DNA of 35,061 nt from a virus: the IMG/VR virus record IMGVR_UViG_3300023440_000013, positions 1 through 35,061 of that record; one strand, written 5' to 3'. Below are positions 30,819 through 35,061 of the stretch, piece after piece. The translations under genes and the position numbers were made by a program. Below the pieces are notes generated by a model. It ran no database searches, had not been told where the DNA came from, and was given only the letters and a program-made list of their open reading frames with translations. Within the stretch, counting starts at the first letter, position 1, and every line of letters starts with the position of its first letter.

Positions 30819-31587
30819 TTCCGAACAAATCGGCCTGTGTGCTTTTTTCAAAATAAATTTCTGACAGAGGACGTAAAGATTTATGCGTCCATTCAGGCCA
30901 ATTATTTGAAGTGCGATTATGCAAAAGCTCGTCAATTTCAACAGCCTGATCAAACTCATTCCTGCTATCAGTTTTTAGCTCTGCCCAAAATTCATCGCTG
31001 TGAAACGGACAGCCTACGCATGAAGATTTTGGCGGTACAGGGTAGCCATGTTTCTTCATCCAGTTGATGCAGTCCAGGCGGTACATACGTTTTTCAAGAA
31101 GCGGAAAACAATTCCGAATCCACTTTAATCTTGAAGGTTTAGCGCGGTGTGATTCATCAAACGAAATCCCGATGAGCATATTTACAGTTTTGCCGACAAC
31201 GCGCTGTTTGTACCCAACGCCCATAATTTCACGGGTTTTTTGTATTATCGCGGCCAACTTATAGTCAGAAGTACATTGACGCTTACTAATGCCTTTTTTT
31301 GTGAAATATGGAAGTTTGGTAAAAAAGCCGTCATATCTTTCATTTGATAAACCGGCTTTCAAATCGTTTAAAATATTTCCATTGCTCACTCGGTAAACTG
31401 GGTAATCTAATTGTTGTTCCAGCCAATCCAGCCACGACAGAACCCGGATCGTTTCCCATCCTGTGTCAGCAAATATAGCGGCTGTCGGTTTAGGTATATC
31501 GCCATGCATTGCCATGAGCGCCAGAGTGCTGGACTGAACGCCTGCACCTAGCGACAAAATCGTTATTTCTTGTGATTCTTCCATCAT
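30790..31587 (-). CDS. PP-loop / PAPS-reductase-like protein
   Basis: A 265-residue protein with the PP-loop ILSLGAGVQSSTLALMA near the N-terminus and IFADTGWE, the usual ATP-pyrophosphatase pattern of PAPS reductase and DndC-like proteins. Later it has RQCTSDYKLAAI and CVGCPFHSDEFWAEL; these cysteines may hold an iron-sulphur cluster or take part in sulphur transfer. Its phage relatives are widespread but their substrate is unknown; base or backbone modification and sulphur metabolism are options. The ATG at 31587 is preferred (GGGGA six bases upstream) over a TTG at 31599. The neighbouring methyltransferase makes a DNA modification role attractive, but this is inference. Confidence 0.82.
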   Translation of the reverse strand: MMEESQEITILSLGAGVQSSTLALMAMHGDIPKPTAAIFADTGWETIRVLSWLDWLEQQLDYPVYRVSNGNILNDLKAGLSNERYDGFFTKLPYFTKKGISKRQCTSDYKLAAIIQKTREIMGVGYKQRVVGKTVNMLIGISFDESHRAKPSRLKWIRNCFPLLEKRMYRLDCINWMKKHGYPVPPKSSCVGCPFHSDEFWAELKTDSRNEFDQAVEIDELLHNRTSNNWPEWTHKSLRPLSEIYFEKSTQADLFGNECDGICGT

Positions 31588-31624
31588 ACTAATCCCCAAT
31601 TATTCAATGTCTCAGATTCGCGAC

Positions 31625-31647
31625 AACGCGCGCAACTTCCGCGCGTT
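31625..31647 (-). other. GC-rich hairpin upstream of the PP-loop gene
   Basis: AACGCGCG (31625-31632) and CGCGCGTT (31640-31647) form a perfect 8-bp stem with a 7-nt loop, between the DUF6166-like gene and the PP-loop start, 38 bases before that ATG. There is no T-run, so an mRNA-stabilising or attenuating hairpin is more likely than a terminator. Confidence 0.5.
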
Positions 31648-31671
31648 TGCCTTAGTTCCAGATATATAGCC

Positions 31672-31992
31672 CTAATTTGTTCGATTTCTTTCAAATTCTT
31701 TCAAATTATGTTCAATATATTCCCTATCCATTCGCCAGTGGGTGAATGGGATATGCGATATTACAAGCTCTTTGAACTCGTAATAGTTGTCGAGTGCGCG
31801 CTGTTCGTCTGAGCCGCAATGCCAAGCTAATATCGCAAGTGACAGTTGCTCCGCGCCTGAGCAGCTGTATCCCCATTCAAACCCATTTAGTGAATGATTG
31901 ATAAGATCATGTCTTGGCGGCAACGGTTCTCCGTTCACTGTTACAGTGCAGCCTTTTTTTGTTCTGATGCCTCTGTAAATTTCAGTTGTCAT
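31672..31992 (-). CDS. DUF6166-like phage protein (106 aa)
   Basis: The protein begins MTTEIYRGIRTKKGCTVTVNGEPLPPRHDL and has HSLNGFEWGYSCSGAEQLSLAILA. The GFEWGYxGSGxxQLxLAIL block is characteristic of the small phage and plasmid DUF6166 family of unknown function. The C-terminal half is charged and helical. GGGAGGT precedes the ATG, and the start overlaps the previous gene's end by 11 bases. No catalytic role is known. Confidence 0.72.
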   Translation of the reverse strand: MTTEIYRGIRTKKGCTVTVNGEPLPPRHDLINHSLNGFEWGYSCSGAEQLSLAILAWHCGSDEQRALDNYYEFKELVISHIPFTHWRMDREYIEHNLKEFERNRTN

Positions 31993-32290
31993 TTTCTTGA
32001 CCTCCCACTTTGATAATCACTTCGTGGCAACGTCTGGCCAGCTCAGCACCTTCATCGCTGTTTTGAAAAATGCTCATCGACCTGGCATAACTTTCACAGT
32101 CTTTTACAGCGCTTAGAAGTTCTGGTGACGCCGCCATCAGTCTTGCGTTTGCTTCAGCCTCTACGCCTTTGCCATAAGCACATCCTATTGGATCAATACC
32201 ACTTTTGTTCCTGATGCCAATACTGATTTGGTTAATACATTCAGTTTTTCCGGTTATTTCCCATTTGCCTTGTGTATGTTTTTTTGTCAT
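31982..32290 (-). CDS. Conserved phage protein with ANARLMAASPELL motif (102 aa)
   Basis: The ATG at 32290 (MTKKHTQGKWEITGK) is preferred to an upstream start at 32329 because GGAG lies seven bases before it and this protein family starts with HTxGxW. It contains VEAEANARLMAASPELLSAVKDCE, the hallmark of a very common family of small phage early proteins of unknown function. It overlaps the downstream gene by 11 bases. Confidence 0.75.
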   Translation of the reverse strand: MTKKHTQGKWEITGKTECINQISIGIRNKSGIDPIGCAYGKGVEAEANARLMAASPELLSAVKDCESYARSMSIFQNSDEGAELARRCHEVIIKVGGQENDN

Positions 32291-32306
32291 GTTTATCTCC
32301 GAAGAG

Positions 32307-32753
32307 CTATGTAAGTTTTTTTGTTGCAAATGCGCTTAATGCTGCAATTTTACCTAATTGTTCGTCACGATAACGAATATCATCATTATCAATCATTTTA
32401 ATATTGATATTTAATAACGATAATTTTGTATCTCTCATTATTTTATTAAATTTTTTTGAACAAGAATTTATTGTTTCTGATGCCTGTTTTCGAGGCATTA
32501 CTATTCTGTAACCAGTCCCTCTCATATTAACAAGATACATTTTATGGTCAATTAATAATATTTTTTTCAATTCATCCATGTGATTTAGAAACCTAAATGC
32601 AATTGAATCATAATTCTTTTTATTTGAAAACGCAGGAAATTTAATACCAAATTGTTTATATAGCCATTCGGTTGGGATTACATCACCGTAATCAAAATTT
32701 TTAACGACTTGGTTTGTAACTTTTTTTACTGGATTTTCGTTAATATCTCTCAT
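32307..32753 (-). CDS. Hypothetical early protein, winged-helix-like (148 aa)
   Basis: A basic protein, MRDINENPVKKVTNQVVKNF to the C-terminus LSAFATKKLT. The part DYGDVIPTEWLYKQFGIKFP then YLVNMRGTGYRIVMPRKQ (residues about 22-90) resembles a winged helix: helices followed by a strand-turn with RGTGYR. It could bind DNA. AGG precedes the ATG. It is the first gene after repeat block A and would be driven by the promoter inside it. No named family. Confidence 0.6.
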   Translation of the reverse strand: MRDINENPVKKVTNQVVKNFDYGDVIPTEWLYKQFGIKFPAFSNKKNYDSIAFRFLNHMDELKKILLIDHKMYLVNMRGTGYRIVMPRKQASETINSCSKKFNKIMRDTKLSLLNINIKMIDNDDIRYRDEQLGKIAALSAFATKKLT

Positions 32754-32781
32754 TTTTAAACCTATTTTAGTTAAAATCTAT

Positions 32782-32961
32782 GCTACGCTATGCTGTGCTT
32801 TGCTAAGCTACGCTGTACTACGCTATGCTCCGCTATGCTATGATGATATTTCACCGGAAAAGCCACTGTTAAATGGCCAATCCGCTGAATAATCAGCCTG
32901 TGCTTTGCTGGGCTGTGCTACGCTTTGCTTTGCTAGGCTGCGCTGTGCTGCGCTGTGCTAG
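32782..32961 (-). repeat. Pentanucleotide array block A (12 + spacer + 12 units)
   Basis: Two arrays of a 5-bp unit GCTNN (NNAGC on the minus strand): 32782-32841, twelve units with one variant (ACTAC), and 32902-32961, twelve exact units. They flank a 60-bp spacer (32842-32901), itself a multiple of five, so all three parts keep one 5-bp register over 180 bp. The spacer contains a hairpin GCTGA/TCAGC (32884-32897) and an inverted repeat GCCA/TGGC (32862-32877). The segment 32793-32909 (117 bp) is identical to 33573-33689. The array runs into the TAG stop of the 32958 gene. No known element matches. Confidence 0.9.
32843..32872 (-). promoter_or_regulatory. Promoter in spacer of block A
   Basis: On the minus strand TTAACA (32872-32867), 18-bp spacing, TATCAT (32848-32843). 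Each box differs from the sigma-70 consensus by one base. Transcription would start near 32836, inside the array, giving the 32753 gene a 5' leader made of NNAGC units. Confidence 0.5.
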
Positions 32962-33548
32962 GTCAAAATCTCTGCTACAAACCTACCAAACATGCCATTT
33001 TTAGCTGGTCTGAATCCACCAAGACCGACATAAGAACCTGCCGCATTAAAATAATCCAAAATCCATTCTTCTTGACAAATATCTTCGTCAAATGCCGTTT
33101 CAAAGACTAACGACCATTCAGTGAATTTCGGTCTATAGCACATCACTTTTGCGCGTGACACGACAACAGACCGTTTATCCAAATAATTACCGCTCTCCCA
33201 TAATTGCTCCGGTGTCAAATCATCACCGTAGTCAAGTTTAATCTCACTATCCATGATAAACACGCCTTTTCGTATCTTGTCTCCATTACGTGTTAATTTC
33301 GCGCCTTCCTCTAGACATTTCTTTATATTGATACCTGGAACATATACGCCGGTTTCCTCAGAAAAATAAACAGAATTGATATATTGCGATTTTGCAATCT
33401 GAACAATAATATCTTCTGTTTTTGCCTTTCCGCGTACACTGGTGAGTTTTTTGTGTTCAATTGTTGCTGGGTCAAGTGGGTCGGCAAGTCGGTCACATAC
33501 TAAAAGAATCGGTGATGTTCCAGTTAATTTAATTTTTGTAATTTTCAT
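32958..33548 (-). CDS. Conserved phage protein of unknown function (196 aa)
   Basis: The protein reads MKITKIKLTGTSPILLVCDRLADPLDP, then YVPGINIKKCLEEGAKLTR, then KRSVVVSRAKVMCYRPKFTEWSLVFE, ending SYVGLGGFRPAKNGMFGRFVAEIL. This order (PLL-x-x-x-RxAxPLDP, IPGxNIxxxLxxGAK, RSVVVxRAxVxxxRPxFxxW, VGLGxxRPxxxGxFGRF) is a recurring phage family with a mixed alpha/beta fold and Gly-rich end similar in style to RAMP folds. Function is unknown. It lies between the two repeat blocks A and B and is preceded by block B. AGGT lies upstream of the ATG. Confidence 0.7.
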   Translation of the reverse strand: MKITKIKLTGTSPILLVCDRLADPLDPATIEHKKLTSVRGKAKTEDIIVQIAKSQYINSVYFSEETGVYVPGINIKKCLEEGAKLTRNGDKIRKGVFIMDSEIKLDYGDDLTPEQLWESGNYLDKRSVVVSRAKVMCYRPKFTEWSLVFETAFDEDICQEEWILDYFNAAGSYVGLGGFRPAKNGMFGRFVAEILT

Positions 33549-33576
33549 TTTTGTACCTATTAAGTTAAAAATCTGT

Positions 33577-33741
33577 GCTTTGCTAAGCTACGCTGTACTA
33601 CGCTATGCTCCGCTATGCTATGATGATATTTCACCGGAAAAGCCACTGTTAAATGGCCAATCCGCTGAATAATCAGCCTGTGCTTTGCTAAGCTACGCTT
33701 TGCTTTGCTTTGCTAAGCTGAGCTAGGTTCTGCTAAGCTGT
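33577..33741 (-). repeat. Pentanucleotide array block B (9 + spacer + 12 units)
   Basis: The second copy of the repeat element, exactly 780 bp from block A. Units GCTNN at 33577-33621 (nine units, one ACTAC) and 33682-33741 (twelve units, one variant GTTCT) flank a 60-bp spacer (33622-33681) identical to that in block A. The 117-bp identical core is 33573-33689; outside it the units differ between blocks in their two free bases while the GCT stays fixed. It lies directly upstream of the 33548 gene and next to the ribbon-helix-helix gene. Confidence 0.9.
33623..33652 (-). promoter_or_regulatory. Promoter in spacer of block B
   Basis: Same boxes as block A: TTAACA, 18 bp, TATCAT on the minus strand. 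It would transcribe the 33548 gene leftward with a leader made of the NNAGC array. Confidence 0.5.
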
Positions 33742-33769
33742 GTACATCAAACTACAAATCAAGTATAAT
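33741..33769 (+). promoter_or_regulatory. Promoter of the RHH gene
   Basis: TGTACA (33741-33746), 17-bp spacer, perfect TATAAT (33764-33769). The start would lie near 33776, about 30 bases before the RHH ATG. The -35 box begins on the last base of array B. Confidence 0.55.
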
Positions 33770-33807
33770 GTAATTAATCCTTTAACGCAATAATTTTGGT
33801 GAAAACA

Positions 33808-33954
33808 ATGAAAGAAAAAAAAATAGTAATGAGTGTTCGAGTTAGCAAAGAATTACATAACGCATTGAAAGAACAAATAAAAATAGAAAACAGAACGCTC
33901 AGCAATCTAATCGAAACAATTTTAAAAAATTACATTGTTGATAGTAAAATTTGA
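33808..33954 (+). CDS. Ribbon-helix-helix (Arc/CopG-like) regulator (48 aa)
   Basis: A 48-residue protein: a short strand (KKIVMSVRVSKELH), helix A (ALKEQIKIEN), turn (RTLSN) and helix B (LIETILKNYI). VRVSKEL-x-x-A-L-K followed by (R/S)TxSNLIE is the normal RHH pattern; the strand residues of a dimer insert into the major groove. Such proteins repress their own and nearby promoters. GGTG lies a few bases before the ATG. It lies next to repeat block B, so the array or the spacer could be its target, which is speculation. Confidence 0.75.
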   Translation: MKEKKIVMSVRVSKELHNALKEQIKIENRTLSNLIETILKNYIVDSKI

Positions 33955-33980
33955 CATGCCTGGTTTTTAATTGCTAAAAT
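33951..33980 (+). promoter_or_regulatory. Strong promoter of the candidate small RNA
   Basis: Perfect TTGACA (33951-33956), 18-bp spacer, TAAAAT (33975-33980). The -35 box overlaps the RHH stop codon. The same GCTAAAATA extended -10 is seen at the Cro-like gene. Confidence 0.65.
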
Positions 33981-33986
33981 ACAAGA

Positions 33987-34090
33987 AAGTTAAGCACTGC
34001 ATGAGAAAAAGAGTTTGCCTATGCTGTTATCTTATGTGGTGCGCTTATCTTCCTACCTCTCACTAGCCCGTTCAATCGGGCTTTTTTTTG
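33987..34090 (+). ncRNA. Candidate small RNA (~104 nt)
   Basis: A strong promoter ends at 33980 and a strong intrinsic terminator ends near 34090, with only a 21-codon Cys-rich frame (34001-34066) between them that lacks a good ribosome site. The RNA can fold a stem AAGC/GCTT plus ACTGCAT/ATGTGGT with a two-base bulge, leaving a pyrimidine-rich stretch CTTCCTACCTCTC just before the terminator. That stretch is complementary to Shine-Dalgarno-like purine runs. It could be an antisense regulator or leader RNA. No known family is recognised. Confidence 0.5.
34065..34090 (+). terminator. Intrinsic terminator
   Basis: AGCCCG (34065-34070) pairs perfectly with CGGGCT (34077-34082), 6-nt loop TTCAAT, followed by a run of eight T. 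It ends the candidate small RNA and any read-through from the RHH gene. Confidence 0.9.
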
Positions 34091-34093
34091 TCT

Positions 34094-34192
34094 ATGAAAA
34101 AGAACCCAAAGAAAAACCTAGTCCTGGCATTTGAAAATCAATGGTTCTGGGATGGCAATCGTAACTGTGAAAAATTTGACAAAATAAATTAA
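34094..34192 (+). CDS. Possible small basic protein (32 aa)
   Basis: MKKNPKKNLVLAFENQWFWDGN and on to FDKIN. It starts four bases after the T-run of a strong terminator and has no ribosome site, so expression is doubtful; the promoter at 34176 begins inside it. Recorded for completeness. Confidence 0.25.
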   Translation: MKKNPKKNLVLAFENQWFWDGNRNCEKFDKIN

Positions 34193-34204
34193 TTGTATTA
34201 TGAT
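34176..34204 (+). promoter_or_regulatory. Strong promoter upstream of interlocked repeats
   Basis: Perfect TTGACA (34176-34181), 17-bp spacer, TATGAT (34199-34204). Start expected near 34211, so the RNA would begin just before the inverted repeats at 34230. Confidence 0.65.
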
Positions 34205-34229
34205 GATTTCCGGTTGTTAGAAAAGCCAA

Positions 34230-34323
34230 CGACTGCTGGCGCGGTTATATATAGTAAGAAACCTTAATAATCGAGTGGGGTCTGCTATACGCCCGCGCCA
34301 GCAGTCGATTATTAAGGTTTCTT
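34230..34323 (+). repeat. Two interlocked perfect inverted repeats
   Basis: Repeat 1: CGACTGCTGGCGCGG (34230-34244) with its exact complement at 34293-34307 (15 bp). Repeat 2: a 19-bp arm starting AAGAAACC (34256-34274) with its exact complement at 34305-34323. The arms alternate (1-2-1'-2') and the two right arms share TCG at 34305-34307, so both hairpins cannot fully form at once. A strong promoter lies just upstream. A small hairpin GTTG/CAAC (34213-34216 with 34227-34230) precedes them. Confidence 0.85.
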
Positions 34324-34419
34324 TGTACCTAAGGTCCGTGGCACCTTTGAGTTGATGGCCAGCAAGGGGCTGAACCACAAAAAACTTTGCATCCCGTTAG
34401 GCATGGGATAAATGGATTT

Positions 34420-34572
34420 ATGAAGCTAGTGGAAGAGTTGTTAGCAATATTGGGGCTATCCACGAATACCATACCGGTAAGCCATCTTCGAGATGAGCGG
34501 GGGCAGATCCTAAAAAATCCGGCGGACTGGCTGAAGCGTGAAGTCCGAGGGCGCATACACACTACGGGGTGA
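34420..34572 (+). CDS. Doubtful small protein (50 aa)
   Basis: MKLVEELLAILGLSTNTIPV ... NPADWLKREVRGRIHTTG. The segment NPADWLKREVRGR resembles helices of DNA-binding or plasmid replication proteins, but the match is too short to name. The frame stays open upstream to about 34351 without an ATG. No convincing ribosome site. It may be a remnant of a larger gene or coincidental in a structured RNA. Confidence 0.3.
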   Translation: MKLVEELLAILGLSTNTIPVSHLRDERGQILKNPADWLKREVRGRIHTTG

Positions 34573-34778
34573 TTGTATGGCATCACGCTACCCGGTTGCG
34601 GGTCCCGAAAACGCAGCAGGTAATGAGCCTTCCAAATCCTCCTCTTTACTGGGGTAGGGGGCTTTTACCCGAAAACAATGTATATATGCCATATTAAAAA
34701 ATATCATTGCCTGGCATAGTGATGCGGAATAGCATTGCTGGAACCTATATACTTCAAAATATCATCTATACAGTGCAT

Positions 34779-34871
34779 GAGAAGAATCATTTTTTGAATC
34801 CGATTCAAGCACTATTCTCACTAACAACAGTTATCTGTGTAATTAATCAATTGTTCATTAGTACGAACAAC
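34779..34871. promoter_or_regulatory. Palindromic operator-like sites
   Basis: TTGAATC-C-GATTCAA (34794-34808) is a near-perfect palindrome, and TTGTTC and GAACAA (34852-34871, 8-bp centre) form another. A wider GAGAA/TTCTC pair surrounds the first. They lie 90-180 bases upstream of the last gene start, where a regulatory region is expected. Confidence 0.45.
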
Positions 34872-34959
34872 ATATAACTCAAGAAAAATGATTAATCCTC
34901 CCATGTACAGGACTTAAACAATCTGTCGTTTTAGATTATTTATAATTGATTGAGGATTT

Positions 34960-35061
34960 ATGATGGAAATACAATTGATGCAAAAAAGTAGTTGGTCTAT
35001 CATGAATCTGTTGTTATGCTTGGAAAAAGAGATTATGCAACGGGTAAGGCGTTGGACAGCA
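34960..35061 (+). CDS. Unknown protein, 5' part only
   Basis: Twin ATGs at 34960 and 34963 follow GAGG (34952-34955), and TATAAT at 34941-34946 gives a plausible promoter with a short leader. The 34 visible residues (MMEIQLMQKSSWSIMNLLLC ...) have no recognised motif and the frame runs off the window. Real by its ribosome site and upstream palindromes, but function cannot be said. Confidence 0.5.
   Translation, partial: MMEIQLMQKSSWSIMNLLLCLEKEIMQRVRRWTA

Larger units (their letters stand above)
34324..34959. other. Structured, less AT-rich stretch without a recognised gene
   Basis: Several short hairpins are visible: AAGGT/ACCTT (34330-34347), ATCCC/GGGAT around 34390-34410, and ACCCG/CGGGT with a GTTG loop (34590-34603). 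A further G/C-rich stretch ending GGGGGCTTTT near 34665 could be a terminator. The composition changes at the interlocked repeats and again near 34680, where AT-rich DNA resumes. Apart from the doubtful 50-residue frame at 34420, no gene is supported. Confidence 0.45.

Noticed and set aside
33442-33672. Plus-strand frame across the 33548 gene and block B
   Set aside because: Antisense to a well-matched conserved gene and runs through the repeat spacer; no ribosome site.
32782-33741. CRISPR array
   Set aside because: The repeated unit is 5 bp with two free bases and one long spacer; no 20-50 bp repeats with unique spacers and no cas genes.
33987-34066. 21-codon Cys-rich leader peptide gene
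   Set aside because: No ribosome site before the ATG at 34001; a small RNA explains promoter and terminator more simply, though translation cannot be excluded.
34230-34323. Protelomerase (hairpin telomere) site
   Set aside because: Such sites are one continuous palindrome; here two palindromes are interlocked, and no protelomerase gene is seen.
34230-34323. Classical H-type pseudoknot
   Set aside because: The two right arms overlap by three bases, leaving no loop to cross a 15-bp stem; competing hairpins fit better.
34200-34650. Retron or diversity-generating retroelement
   Set aside because: No reverse transcriptase, and no template/variable repeat pair with adenine changes was found in the tail genes.
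1-35061. tRNA or rRNA genes
   Set aside because: No cloverleaf with a GGTTCRANTCC-type T arm or other RNA gene signature was noticed on reading both strands; a tRNA scan was not possible.

Overview
The window looks like most of the genome of a short-tailed (podovirus-type) phage of a Gram-negative, probably proteobacterial, host. The evidence is an N4-gp56-type major capsid protein preceded by a scaffold, a run of podophage head-to-tail and tail proteins, one 2,547-residue internal virion protein, and an early block with SSB, an Erf-type annealing protein, a Cro-like repressor, an adenine methyltransferase and typical small phage proteins. The DNA is AT-rich. No integrase, terminase, portal, RNA polymerase or tRNA is visible, so the window is not a complete genome. 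The host cannot be named from the sequence.

Left edge (1-518): a minus-strand gene fragment resembling the SF3 'D5' phage/plasmid helicase, cut by the window edge, then a 250-base divergent intergenic region with a hairpin and a short direct repeat.

Late block, plus strand (519-26262): small conserved protein, scaffold, major capsid gene broken by two group I introns (one with an intact LAGLIDADG endonuclease, one with a decayed HNH endonuclease), a decoration-like protein, small virion or assembly proteins, adaptor, a one-TM protein, a tail fibre, several large beta-rich or repeat-rich tail proteins, a coiled-coil protein and the giant polyvalent ejection protein. The genes are tightly packed; many starts overlap the previous stop as TAATG or ATGA, suggesting translational coupling.

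Early block, minus strand (26478-33548): MazG-like pyrophosphohydrolase, lytic transglycosylase, RNA ligase pseudogene, hypothetical genes, SSB, Erf, then past a divergent promoter region with one plus-strand Cro-like gene, an adenine methyltransferase, a PP-loop (PAPS-reductase-like) protein and small phage proteins. Two genes here (32307-32753 and 32958-33548) are each preceded by a copy of an unusual element: arrays of a 5-bp repeat GCTNN, nominally 12 units, flanking a constant 60-bp spacer. A 117-bp core is identical in both copies and seems to carry a promoter.

Right edge (33741-35061): a ribbon-helix-helix gene, a candidate ~100-nt small RNA with its own promoter and terminator, another strong promoter leading into two perfect but interlocked inverted repeats, a more GC-rich structured stretch with no recognisable gene, palindromic operator-like sites and the start of a plus-strand gene cut by the window end. 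The most novel-looking elements are the pentanucleotide arrays, the interlocked inverted repeats, the candidate small RNA and the doubly interrupted capsid gene.
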